Source: an uncultured Brevundimonas sp.
GTDB lineage: Bacteria > Pseudomonadota > Alphaproteobacteria > Caulobacterales > Caulobacteraceae
DNA length: 52,598 bases
Assembly: GCF_947305955.1 (NCBI RefSeq)
Contig: NZ_CAMZFB010000014.1
Location: forward strand, 1-52,598
Direction: 5' to 3'
The first letter of the stretch is position 1. Each line of letters starts with the position of its first letter. A program made the translations under genes and the position numbers. Of the stretch, positions 1-7,517 are shown one piece after another. Below the pieces are notes generated by a model. That model was not told the DNA's origin. It saw nothing but the letters and a program-made list of their open reading frames with translations, and did not search any database.

Positions 1-2
1 CC

Positions 3-713
3 CCCGGCCTCTCCGGTGCCCTGCTTGCTCTCGGGCTCTGCCTGGGCTGGTTGGAGACCCCTTGGGTGGGCTGGGCACTGGCCACGGCTTGCGGTGTGGT
101 GTTCAGCGCCCTGACCATCAATCCGACCATGCTGCACAAGCCGATTGCCCTGTCGCTGGGCCTGATGGCCATCGGAGCCTTTATGGACTCGCGCCTGACG
201 ACCCAGTCCTATCCGGCCCAGCTGTTCTTCAGCCAGTCGCTGCTGGCCTTTGCCTCGGGCATGTTTTTGGGGCCGGCCATGATTTCCGGCATCGTTCAGG
301 TGTTCCAGAAGGGCACCCACAACCTTGTCAGCTTCATCGTGCTGTTTGCCCTGTCGAACAATATCGCGGGGCTGGCCGGACAGTCCTTTGTCCTGACGCT
401 TCAGGCCGTGCGTACCCGCTATCACCAGATCCATCTGGCCGAGGGCATGCTGGCGGGCAATCCAAACATCGAGCTTCGCCTCAAACAGCTGTCGGCAGCC
501 TATGGCAGCGTCATCGGCGACAGCAGTGTCCGCACCGCCGAGGGCTATGCCCTGCTGCAACAGCAGATCAACCAGCAGGCCAATATCCTGGCCTACAACG
601 ACGCCTTTTTCGTCGTGGCCCTCATCGCCGCCGCCGGCTGCATCTGGACCACCATCCACCATTTCCGCACCCGACCGCCCGCGACACCGCCTGCGCCGCC
701 CGCGCGGTCCTGA
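3..713 (+). CDS. DHA2-type MFS drug exporter, C-terminal part (EmrB-like)
   Basis: The reading frame is open to the left edge of the window, so only the C-terminal part of the protein is visible (about 236 residues). It carries several hydrophobic membrane segments and a long soluble loop before the last one, with the tail ending in a proline-rich stretch. The loop before a final helix and the HlyD-family gene 18 bases downstream are what is seen in EmrB/FarB-type exporters of the 14-helix DHA2 group, which act with a periplasmic adaptor and an outer-membrane channel. The family call rests mainly on the partner gene and the helix pattern because the diagnostic N-terminal motifs are outside the window. 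The substrate is unknown. Confidence 0.75.
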   Translation, partial: PGLSGALLALGLCLGWLETPWVGWALATACGVVFSALTINPTMLHKPIALSLGLMAIGAFMDSRLTTQSYPAQLFFSQSLLAFASGMFLGPAMISGIVQVFQKGTHNLVSFIVLFALSNNIAGLAGQSFVLTLQAVRTRYHQIHLAEGMLAGNPNIELRLKQLSAAYGSVIGDSSVRTAEGYALLQQQINQQANILAYNDAFFVVALIAAAGCIWTTIHHFRTRPPATPPAPPARS

Positions 714-731
714 TCGTCCGCCGAGAACCTC

Positions 732-1853
732 ATGACTGACACGCCCCCCACCAACGATCAGCCCCAAGCCGCACCACCCGCACCGCCTGCGGCCACCCCT
801 GCGCCGCCCACGATCAATGTGCCGCCGCGCAAGCGCATCCTGTTCGCCGTCGTCATGGCTGCGCTGGCGCTTGTAGGCATCGCGCTGATCATGAAGGCGT
901 GGGCCTTGCCGCCGTTCAACAATGGCGTCCAGCACACCGACAACGCCTATGTACGCGGTCAGGTGACCACCATCGCACCGCAGGTGTCGGGGGCCGTGAC
1001 GCAGGTTCTGGTGCAGGACTTCCAGACGGTGAAGGAAGGCGATCTTCTGGCCACCATCGACGACCGCATCTACGTCCAGAAGCTGGAACAGGCCAAGGCC
1101 GACCTGCACGCCGCCGAGGCCCAGCTGGCCAACTCGGCCCAGTCCCAGAACTCCGCCCGCGGCGGCGTGGCCCAGAGCCGCGCCAGCATCGCCAGCGCAC
1201 AGGCCAATGTCACCAAGGCGCGCGCCGACCATGACCGCGCCCGTCGCCTGTTCGAAGGCGGTTGGGTCTCGCAGGCACAGGTTGATGTAACCCGCACTGC
1301 GCTGCAGGCCGCAGAGGCGCAATTGGCCGCCGCCCGCGCCAGCGAGGGCATCGCCGAGACGGGCGTGACCTCGGCCGTCGTCAATCGCGGCACGTTGGAA
1401 GCGGCCGTCGAAAGCGCCCGCGCCAAGGTGCATCTGGCCGAGATCGATCTGGCCAACACCCGTATTCTGGCCCCGCGTTCGGGCCGTCTGGGTGAGATCA
1501 CCGTCCGCGTCGGCCAGCAGGTCCAGACCGGCAGCCAGCTGATGGCCCTTGTCCCGACCGATCTGTGGGTGGTCGCCAACTTCAAAGAAAACCAGATGCG
1601 CAACATCACCATCGGCCAAAAGGTCGAACTGGCAGTGGATGCGCTGGGCGGCCAGACCCTGACCGGCAAGGTCGAGGTCATCTCGCCTGCCACGGGTTCC
1701 GAGTTCGCGGTCATCCGGCCCGACAATGCCACCGGCAATTTCACCAAGGTGGCCCAGCGCGTTCCGGTGAAGATCAGCATCGATCCGGACCAGCCGCTGG
1801 TCCAGCGCCTGCGCCCCGGCCTTTCGGTCACGGCGCGGGTCAGCACCCGATAA
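732..1853 (+). CDS. HlyD/EmrA-family periplasmic adaptor subunit
   Basis: This 373-residue protein should be the membrane-fusion adaptor linking the upstream inner-membrane exporter to an outer-membrane channel. It has a proline-rich cytoplasmic N-terminus, one membrane helix at about residues 35-58, a biotinyl-lipoyl half motif (the stretch around DNAYVRGQVTTIAPQVSG), a long alanine/glutamine-rich coiled-coil hairpin at about 125-240, the second lipoyl half at about 245-275 (ILAPRSGRLGEI), and a beta-barrel region to the C-terminus. The gene starts 18 bases after the exporter stop codon, so the two are co-transcribed, and it ends directly before a strong terminator. No outer-membrane channel gene is visible; it could lie upstream of the window. 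Confidence 0.9.
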   Translation: MTDTPPTNDQPQAAPPAPPAATPAPPTINVPPRKRILFAVVMAALALVGIALIMKAWALPPFNNGVQHTDNAYVRGQVTTIAPQVSGAVTQVLVQDFQTVKEGDLLATIDDRIYVQKLEQAKADLHAAEAQLANSAQSQNSARGGVAQSRASIASAQANVTKARADHDRARRLFEGGWVSQAQVDVTRTALQAAEAQLAAARASEGIAETGVTSAVVNRGTLEAAVESARAKVHLAEIDLANTRILAPRSGRLGEITVRVGQQVQTGSQLMALVPTDLWVVANFKENQMRNITIGQKVELAVDALGGQTLTGKVEVISPATGSEFAVIRPDNATGNFTKVAQRVPVKISIDPDQPLVQRLRPGLSVTARVSTR

Positions 1854-1856
1854 GAG

Positions 1857-1886
1857 AAAGGCCCGATCATCCGATCGGGCCTTTTG
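1857..1886. terminator. Bidirectional terminator between exporter operon and CoA-transferase gene
   Basis: The arms AAAGGCCCGAT and ATCGGGCCTTT surround a 6-base loop, with T-rich sequence on the + side and A-rich sequence on the - side. It lies between convergent genes and can serve both. Confidence 0.85.
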
Positions 1887-1896
1887 CTTTTTGAGA

Positions 1897-3039
1897 TCAA
1901 CCCTTGGCCAGTTCGGCCAGAACCTCGTCCTGATGCTCGCCCGACTTGGGGGCGGCGGCGGGTTCGTTAAAGCGGCGGCCATCCATTTCAATCGGCAGGG
2001 ACGGCAGGCGAACCACCTCGTCGTTCGGCATGGTCACGTCGACCAGACCGCCCGTGTTCAGGTGGGGGTCGTCGAACAGGTCCTCCGGTCGGGCAATCGG
2101 CGCGAACGGCAGACCGCTGGGCGACAGCATGTCGATCAGTTCCTCGCGGGTGTATTGGCCCACCACCTCGCGCACGACGGGCAGGATCTGGTCACGCGCC
2201 GCCACGCGGGCATTGTTGAGCGCATAGGCCTCGTTTGCCTTCAGCTCCGTCAGGCTGAACAGGTCACAGAACACCAGCCACAGCTTGTCGGTGACCACGC
2301 CGATGAACACGCCTTCGCCGTCCTTGGTCTGGAAGACGTCATAGATGGACCAGGCCGAGATACGCTCCGGCATCGGACGTGCGGCGGTTCCGGTGACAGC
2401 CTTCTGCGCCATGTGCTGGCCGACGAGGAAGGCGGTCGTTTCGTAAAGGGCGCTCTTGACCAGCTGGCCACGGCCCGTGCGGCGGCGCTCTTCCAGCGCG
2501 GCCAGAATACCGATCACGCCGAACATGCCGCCCGTCACGTCGATGACCGAAGCCCCTGCCCGCAACGGACGCCCCGCCGGACCCGTCATATAGGCCAGAC
2601 CGCCCATCATCTGGGCCACTTCGTCCAGCGCCGTGCGCTGTTCATACGGCCCCGGCAGGAAGCCTTTTTCCGAGCAGTAGATCAGGCCCGGATTGACCTC
2701 GGACAGTTCTTCATAGGACAGCCCCAGACGGTCCAGCGCCCCCGCACGGAAGTTCTCGATGATGACGTCCGCGCCCGCGCACAAAGCCTTGGCCGTGGCC
2801 AGACCGTCCTCGGACTTCATGTCCAGACGGATGGAGCGTTTGTTGCGGTTGTACATGACGAAATAGCCCGCGCCCGACCCTTTCAGGTCGCGGGTCGCGT
2901 CGCCATTGGCGGGCTCGACCTTGATCACATCGGCACCCAGATCGGCGAGGATCACACCCGCCGCCGGCCCCATGACCATGTGGGTGAACTCGATGACCTT
3001 GAGTCCCGCGAGCGGACCTTGGCGAACGGCTTCTTTCAT
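1897..3039 (-). CDS. CaiB/BaiF family (class III) CoA-transferase
   Basis: This 380-residue protein has the full length of family III CoA-transferases, which move CoA between carboxylic acids through an aspartyl-CoA anhydride. Family features seen: the N-terminal LAGLKVIEFTHMVMGPAAG stretch, the nucleotide-fold motif LGADVIKVEP, NRNKRSI, and ASVIDVTGGM, in which Asp167 aligns with the catalytic aspartate of formyl-CoA transferase. It is divergent from an HMG-CoA-lyase-type gene, and the shared 103-bp spacer holds a predicted GntR operator. The pairing of this transferase family with this lyase family is known from succinyl-CoA:D-citramalate CoA-transferase and D-citramalyl-CoA lyase, so activation of a hydroxy-dicarboxylate such as (R)-citramalate is the favoured inference. 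The exact substrate is not shown by the sequence. Confidence 0.9.
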   Translation of the reverse strand: MKEAVRQGPLAGLKVIEFTHMVMGPAAGVILADLGADVIKVEPANGDATRDLKGSGAGYFVMYNRNKRSIRLDMKSEDGLATAKALCAGADVIIENFRAGALDRLGLSYEELSEVNPGLIYCSEKGFLPGPYEQRTALDEVAQMMGGLAYMTGPAGRPLRAGASVIDVTGGMFGVIGILAALEERRRTGRGQLVKSALYETTAFLVGQHMAQKAVTGTAARPMPERISAWSIYDVFQTKDGEGVFIGVVTDKLWLVFCDLFSLTELKANEAYALNNARVAARDQILPVVREVVGQYTREELIDMLSPSGLPFAPIARPEDLFDDPHLNTGGLVDVTMPNDEVVRLPSLPIEMDGRRFNEPAAAPKSGEHQDEVLAELAKG

Positions 3040-3109
3040 GACGCTTAACCCCTCAAAGCATCGGCCCGATGGGCCATAACTGTCCTAGACCGACAGCGAT
3101 AAACGATCT

Positions 3110-3131
3110 AATGATATAATAATAGATCATT
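3110..3131. promoter_or_regulatory. Predicted GntR operator, copy 1
   Basis: Left arm AATGATATA and right arm TAGATCATT are separated by four bases. A TATAAT -10-like hexamer at 3115-3120 lies inside the site, so binding would block transcription of the lyase gene. A further half-site, AAACGATCTA, abuts on the left at 3101-3110. The same arrangement recurs at 7437-7460 and 10200-10223 with the same spacer length. Confidence 0.75.
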
Positions 3132-3142
3132 TGAGGGAGTAA

Positions 3143-4072
3143 GTGGTGGGGACCCCCATTCTTGTCAGCGAAGTCGGCCCGCGCGACGGTCTGCAAAGCA
3201 TCAAATCCATCCTGCCGACCGAGCAGAAGAAGCGCTGGATCGACCTGCAGGTCGCGGCAGGCTTCAAGGAAATCGAGGTCGGCTCGTTCGTGCCTGCGCA
3301 CATCCTGCCGCAACTGGCCGACACCGCCGAGATCGTCGAATACGCCCGCCAGATCGAGGGTTTGACGGTCGCGGTTCTGGTGCCGAACGTGAAGGGGGCC
3401 GAGGCCGCCATCGCCGCGGGCGCACACAAAATCTCCCTGCCCCTGTCGTGCAGCGAGACGCACAGCCTGAAGAACGTGCGCCGCACCCACGAACAGATGA
3501 TCGAGGCGGCCACCACCATAGCCGAACTGATCAAGGCCCAGCCCGAAGGCAATCGTCCGCATTTCGAGGGTGCCCTATCGACCGCCTTTGGCTGCACCAT
3601 CGAAGGCGAGGTGCCGGAAGCCAAGGTGGTCGAATTGGCCGAGCGTCTGATGAAGGCGGGCTGTGACGAGGTGGGCCTGTCGGACACCTCCGGCTATGCC
3701 CATCCGGTTCAGGTGAAGCAGCTGATCAAGGCCGTCCGCGCTGCCGTGGGCGACGAGAACCTGACGGGCCTGCACCTGCACAACACGCGCGGGCTGGGCC
3801 TCGCCAATGCCATGGCGGGTCTGGAGCTGGGCATCACCACGCTGGACTCCTCGCTAGGCGGCGTCGGCGGCTGCCCCTTCGCACCGGGGGCCAGCGGCAA
3901 CATCGTCACCGAAGACCTCGTCTTCATGCTGGAAGCCATGGGCTACGACACCGGCGTCGACATCGAAAAAATGATCGAACTGCGCAGAGAAGTCGCCGCC
4001 ATGCTGCCGGATGAAGAGTTCTACGGCTTCCTGTCAGAGGCTGGCCCGCCCAAGGGCTGGCGTGGGTTCTAA
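3143..4072 (+). CDS. HMG-CoA lyase family enzyme (candidate citramalyl-CoA lyase)
   Basis: This 309-residue protein is a full-length DRE-TIM metallolyase of the HMG-CoA lyase type, cleaving a 3-hydroxyacyl-CoA to acetyl-CoA and a keto acid. Visible residues include Arg14-Asp15 in VGPRDGLQ, the metal-binding His211 and His213 in GLHLHNTRG, and the signature cysteine Cys244 in GGVGGCPFAPGA. The start is GTG at 3143 (a second GTG follows at once), with GAGGGA a few bases upstream. The gene is divergent from a class III CoA-transferase, with a shared operator. HMG-CoA lyase itself, or leucine breakdown, would normally sit with methylcrotonyl-CoA carboxylase genes, which are absent here, so a role in cleaving citramalyl-CoA or a related thioester is more likely but is inference. 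Confidence 0.88.
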   Translation: MVGTPILVSEVGPRDGLQSIKSILPTEQKKRWIDLQVAAGFKEIEVGSFVPAHILPQLADTAEIVEYARQIEGLTVAVLVPNVKGAEAAIAAGAHKISLPLSCSETHSLKNVRRTHEQMIEAATTIAELIKAQPEGNRPHFEGALSTAFGCTIEGEVPEAKVVELAERLMKAGCDEVGLSDTSGYAHPVQVKQLIKAVRAAVGDENLTGLHLHNTRGLGLANAMAGLELGITTLDSSLGGVGGCPFAPGASGNIVTEDLVFMLEAMGYDTGVDIEKMIELRREVAAMLPDEEFYGFLSEAGPPKGWRGF

Positions 4073-4077
4073 AACGC

Positions 4078-4107
4078 CAAAGGGGGCCAGATCGGCCCCC
4101 TTTTTTT
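4078..4107 (+). terminator. Rho-independent terminator after lyase gene
   Basis: GGGGGCC and GGCCCCC form a stem with a 5-base loop followed by seven T. Confidence 0.92.
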
Positions 4108-4176
4108 CTGCCCGCTATTGCATCGCGCATAAGCTTTACCATATCGCCGATATTCAACAATTGACATAGGTGAAAA

Positions 4177-4470
4177 TTGGCAACTTACATAGCTCGCATC
4201 GTACTGCACGACGCTAACATTGGGCACTATACTGAGCTACATGAGTCGATGGCTCTGAAACTCAGGGCCAAGCGCACCATCACATCCGGAAAGGGTGTTG
4301 AGTATGATCTCCCAGACGGCGAATACTACATCAAAACAAGCAAAGAACGCAGTGATCTGTGCAACGAGATCTACCAAGTCGCTGATGCAATCCGCTCTAA
4401 GCCGTGTGTTCTAGTTACGGAATCAAATGGCTCTTCATTCCGATTGAAAAAAGTGCCTGGTGACTCCTAA
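4177..4470 (+). CDS. Small DUF2622/GhoS-like protein (tentative)
   Basis: This encodes a 97-residue soluble protein in DNA clearly richer in A and T than its neighbours, with codon use to match. The pattern of an N-terminal beta strand (TYIARIVLHDA), a helix with LHESMALKLRAKRTITSG, a YDLPDGEYY segment and a VLVTESNGSSFRLKKV end resembles the ferredoxin-like small proteins of the DUF2622 group, which includes GhoS, the RNase antitoxin of a type V toxin-antitoxin pair. That match is from memory of the family and not proven. The start is TTG at 4177, with AGGTG four bases upstream. No GhoT-like small membrane toxin is visible next to it. Its stop overlaps the convergent LeuD-type gene by 4 bases. 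It interrupts an otherwise metabolic cluster and looks like an insertion. Confidence 0.6.
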   Translation: MATYIARIVLHDANIGHYTELHESMALKLRAKRTITSGKGVEYDLPDGEYYIKTSKERSDLCNEIYQVADAIRSKPCVLVTESNGSSFRLKKVPGDS

Positions 4471-5090
4471 AGGTACACCCACGGCCTCTGCCCCTGATCG
4501 CCTGCGATGAAGGCGTCGATGGCTTCCTTGTGGAGCAGGGTCAGGTCCACGGCATCGTAGCCGTTGAGCAGGGCGATGCGGTCTTCTTCGTTATTGAGGG
4601 TGAAGCCGTATTCGCTGCCGTCGGGGGCCGTGACTTTTTGGGCTTCCAGATCGACGGTGACCTTGGCGTTGGCGGGGTCGGCTTCGACCTGTGCGGCGAT
4701 CGTGGCGACCACATCGGCGGGCAGGATGACGGGGCACAGGCCGTTGCGGACGCAGTTGTTGTAGAAAATCGGGTTGAAGCTGGGGGCGACCACAGCGCGG
4801 AAGCCGTATTCGTGCAGCGCCCAGACGGCGTGTTCACGGCTGGAGCCGCAGCCGACATTTTCACCCGCCAGCAGGATGCCGACACCCGCATATTCCGGCT
4901 GGTTCAACACGAAGTCGGGCTTGGGGTCGCGCCCGCCCACGACGGTATAGCGCCAGCCCGCGAACAGGCCGTCTTTCAGCCCCGTCTTGGAGACGGACTT
5001 CATCTCGCGCGAGGGGATGATGATGTCGGTGTCGATATTGGCCCGCACCAGAGGGGCGGCCACGGCGGTCATGCGAACGAAAGCTTCCAT
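4467..5090 (-). CDS. LeuD-type small subunit of an aconitase-family hydro-lyase
   Basis: This 207-residue protein is the swivelling small subunit that pairs with the LeuC-type protein encoded 11 bases upstream. The motif NVGCGSSREHAVWAL is the substrate-binding GxGSSREH loop, and NPIFYNNCVRNGLCPV is the usual strand-helix that follows. The two subunits together would add or remove water on a dicarboxylate: isopropylmalate in leucine synthesis, or maleate, citraconate or dimethylmaleate in the catabolic relatives. The neighbourhood lacks leuA and leuB, and the genes around it are a CoA-transferase, a lyase, an amidase and ring-opening amidohydrolases. I therefore favour a maleate/citraconate hydratase, although leucine biosynthesis cannot be ruled out from sequence alone. 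Confidence 0.88.
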   Translation of the reverse strand: MEAFVRMTAVAAPLVRANIDTDIIIPSREMKSVSKTGLKDGLFAGWRYTVVGGRDPKPDFVLNQPEYAGVGILLAGENVGCGSSREHAVWALHEYGFRAVVAPSFNPIFYNNCVRNGLCPVILPADVVATIAAQVEADPANAKVTVDLEAQKVTAPDGSEYGFTLNNEEDRIALLNGYDAVDLTLLHKEAIDAFIAGDQGQRPWVYL

Positions 5091-5101
5091 GATCTTTATC
5101 C

Positions 5102-6514
5102 TTATGCGGCCAGTTTGCGCGGATCGGCGAGGCAGCCCGCAATGGCGGACGCGGCCACCACTTCGGGGCTGGCGATGTGGGTGCGGGTTTCCGGTCCCTG
5201 ACGGCTCTCGAAATTGCGGTTGGTCGAGGAGACGACGCGCTCTTTCGGGCCAAAGCTTTCACCACCGGCGAAGAAGCACATGGCGCAGCCCGGCTCGCGC
5301 CATTCAAAGCCCGCTTCGATAAAGACCTTGTCCAGCCCTTCCGCTTCCGCCGCTTCCTTCACCAGACCCGAACCCGGAACGCAGATGGCGCGCACGCCGT
5401 CGGCCACCTTCCGCCCCTTCAGGATGGCGGCGGCGCGGCGCAGGTCCGACAGGCGGCTGTTGGTGCAGGAGCCGATAAAGGCCGAGCCGATCTTCAGGCC
5501 CTCGACCGGCTGGCCCGGCGTCACGTCCATATAGGTGACGGCGCGCTGGTGGATTTCGGCACTGGCCTCGTCGGCGTGCGGCACGATGCCGTCGATGCTG
5601 ATGGCCTGTTGCGGGCTGGTGCCCCAGGTGATCATCGGGCCGACTTCCGATGCGTCCAGCACGATCTCCTTGTCGAAGGTCGCGCCGTCATCGGTTTTCA
5701 GCGTGCGCCAATAGGCGACAGCCTGATCCCACAACTCGCCCTTGGGCGCATAGGGGCGGCCTGCCAGATAGGCGAAGGTCTTTTCATCGGGGGCGATGAT
5801 GGTGCTGAAACAGCCCAGTTCCGCACCCATATTGCACAGCGTCAGGCGGGCCTCGATCTCCAGCGCCTCGATGGCCGTGCCAGCGAACTCGACGATATGG
5901 CCCTGACCACCGCGCGAGCCGTGACGCGCCAGAAGGGTCAGGGCCAAGTCCTTGGCGGTCACGCCCGTACCCAGCACGCCGTTGACGGTGATCCGCATGG
6001 TCTTGGGACGGTTGATACGCAGGGTGCGGGTGGCCAGCGCATGCTCGGCCTCGGTCGAGCCAATGCCCCAAGCCAGAGCGCCCATTGCGCCTTGGGTGCA
6101 GGTATGGCTGTCGGGACAGACCACCGTCAGGCCCGGCAGGACGATGCCCTGTTCGGGTGAGACGACGTGAACGATGCCCTGACGCTTGTCGCCGATGTCG
6201 AAAATGGTGATGCCCTCGGCGCGGGCCGCCTCGCGGGTCTGGACGATGAACTCGCGGCCACCGGGCATGCGCGTGTCGTCATTGCGGCCCACATGGGTAT
6301 CGACGATGTGGTCCATCGTGCCGAACACGCGGGCCGGATCGGCCACCTGACGGCCAGCCGCCCGCAGGCTCTTGAGCGCGATGCCGCCCGTGCGTTCATG
6401 CAGGAAGACGCGGTCGATGGCGATCAGCCCTGCGCCTGCGTCACTCATCTGGATCAGGTGCTGCGCCCAGAGTTTGTCGAAGAGGCTGCTGGGTGCCGCA
6501 TTAGGCGTTGTCAT
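5102..6514 (-). CDS. LeuC-type large subunit of an aconitase-family hydro-lyase
   Basis: This is a 470-residue protein with the three iron-sulfur ligands in the LeuC spacing: Cys350 in GSCTNSRLSDL and Cys410 and Cys413 in EPGCAMCFF. CPDSHTCTQGAMGALAWGIG and the N-terminal region ending in MDHIVDTH are also typical of the family. I chose the ATG at 6514 over a TTG two codons earlier because AAGGA lies eight bases upstream of the ATG. The gene is divergent from the GntR regulator with only about 70 bases between the starts, and it is followed by the LeuD-type subunit. The favoured reaction is hydration of maleate or citraconate to the (R)-hydroxy acid; the alternative is isopropylmalate isomerase. 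Confidence 0.88.
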   Translation of the reverse strand: MTTPNAAPSSLFDKLWAQHLIQMSDAGAGLIAIDRVFLHERTGGIALKSLRAAGRQVADPARVFGTMDHIVDTHVGRNDDTRMPGGREFIVQTREAARAEGITIFDIGDKRQGIVHVVSPEQGIVLPGLTVVCPDSHTCTQGAMGALAWGIGSTEAEHALATRTLRINRPKTMRITVNGVLGTGVTAKDLALTLLARHGSRGGQGHIVEFAGTAIEALEIEARLTLCNMGAELGCFSTIIAPDEKTFAYLAGRPYAPKGELWDQAVAYWRTLKTDDGATFDKEIVLDASEVGPMITWGTSPQQAISIDGIVPHADEASAEIHQRAVTYMDVTPGQPVEGLKIGSAFIGSCTNSRLSDLRRAAAILKGRKVADGVRAICVPGSGLVKEAAEAEGLDKVFIEAGFEWREPGCAMCFFAGGESFGPKERVVSSTNRNFESRQGPETRTHIASPEVVAASAIAGCLADPRKLAA

Positions 6515-6542
6515 ACACAATGTCCTTGAAGCAATAAGGTCC

Positions 6543-6558
6543 GGTGCCGCGCGGCACC
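6543..6558. promoter_or_regulatory. Perfect 16-bp palindrome in leuC-type/gntR spacer
   Basis: GGTGCCGCGCGGCACC is its own reverse complement. It lies 24 bases before the TTG start of the regulator and 28 bases before the LeuC-type start. It does not resemble the AT-rich operators of the regulon. It may be another regulator's site or an mRNA hairpin in the gntR leader. Confidence 0.5.
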
Positions 6559-6582
6559 TTGATTGGATCGGGGAGAAGAGTT

Positions 6583-7368
6583 TTGAGCGAAGAGGCGATC
6601 TGGCCGTTTCCGGTCCCGCTGCACCTCGATCCGGCGCTGCCGACGCCGCTCTATCACCAGATGTATCTGGCCATCCGCGCCCAGATCCGGTCGGGCGACA
6701 TCCCGCCCGGTTCCATGCTGCCGGGCGAGCTGCATCTGGCGAAAATTTTCAATGTCTCGCGCATTACGGTGAAGCGTGCGCTGAGCGAACTGGCCGACGA
6801 CGGGCTGCTGGACCGCCAGCGCGGGCGCGGCACCGTGGTCACCAGCGCCGTCCCCTCGCCCGTAGTCAAAGGCGCGTTCGACAATCTGGTCGAGAGCCTG
6901 ACGCTGATGGGTCTGGAAACCCAGATCGAGCTGCTGGAAGCCGACACCGTCAGCGCCGAGGGGGCCATCGCCGACCAGTTGGAACTGGAGGCAGGCACGC
7001 CCGTGCAGCGCTCCATCCGCCGCCGCAAACTTCAGGGCGAGCCGTTTTCCTATCTGGTGAACCACATCCCCGCCGACATCGCCGCCAACTGGAGCCGCGA
7101 TGATCTGGCGGGCACCTCCATGCTGGTGCTGCTGGAGCGGGCGGGTTTCAAACCCGTCGATGCCGACCAGTGGATCATGGCCGTGGCCGCCGAACCCGCC
7201 GTCGCCGCCGCACTGGATGTCGAGGTCGGTACGCCCCTGCTGAAGGTGGCGCGGGTCATGCGCGATGCCAGCGGGCGCGTCGTCCAGCTGATCCACTCGC
7301 ACTACCGTTCGGACCGTTTCCAGTACCACGTCACCACCCGCGAACGCCGGCCCCTCGCCGACGACTGA
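6583..7368 (+). CDS. GntR/HutC-family transcriptional regulator with UTRA domain
   Basis: This 261-residue regulator has an N-terminal winged helix-turn-helix at about residues 18-85 (PLYHQMYLAIRAQIRSG, then FNVSRITVKRALSEL and RQRGRGTVV) and a C-terminal UTRA ligand-binding domain at about 105-250, so it belongs to the HutC branch that responds to small metabolites. I took TTG at 6583 as the start because GGGGAGAAG sits just upstream; an in-frame GTG at 6544 has no ribosome-binding site. It sits centrally in the catabolic cluster, divergent from the LeuC-type gene and upstream of the amidase. It is the obvious candidate to bind the three AT-rich inverted repeats at 3110, 7437 and 10200, which is inference. 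Confidence 0.92.
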   Translation: MSEEAIWPFPVPLHLDPALPTPLYHQMYLAIRAQIRSGDIPPGSMLPGELHLAKIFNVSRITVKRALSELADDGLLDRQRGRGTVVTSAVPSPVVKGAFDNLVESLTLMGLETQIELLEADTVSAEGAIADQLELEAGTPVQRSIRRRKLQGEPFSYLVNHIPADIAANWSRDDLAGTSMLVLLERAGFKPVDADQWIMAVAAEPAVAAALDVEVGTPLLKVARVMRDASGRVVQLIHSHYRSDRFQYHVTTRERRPLADD

Positions 7369-7436
7369 AACCGCGATCTATCGGCAGAAAACTTTGCGAC
7401 CGACCGCAGTTCGTTCTTGCAATCCTGCCACAAGCC

Positions 7437-7460
7437 AAATGATATATGAATAGATCATTT
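7437..7460. promoter_or_regulatory. Predicted GntR operator, copy 2
   Basis: Left arm AAATGATATA and right arm TAGATCATTT are separated by four bases. The site lies 57 bases before the amidase start, in the position of a -10 region. It is the most symmetric of the three copies, with one mismatch between arms. Confidence 0.78.
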
Positions 7461-7517
7461 TGATCTTGCGGCCGCCTCTGAGGGGAGGCTTGGCCGGATT
7501 GTTAACGGAGGGCTTTG

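Noticed and set aside
1891..3048. A 385-codon + strand frame opposite the CoA-transferase gene
   Set aside because: The minus-strand protein has all family III CoA-transferase motifs; the + frame has none.
3143..4072. The lyase as part of leucine degradation (true HMG-CoA lyase)
   Set aside because: No methylcrotonyl-CoA carboxylase, glutaconyl-CoA hydratase or isovaleryl-CoA dehydrogenase genes are near it; its partner is a class III CoA-transferase under the same operator.
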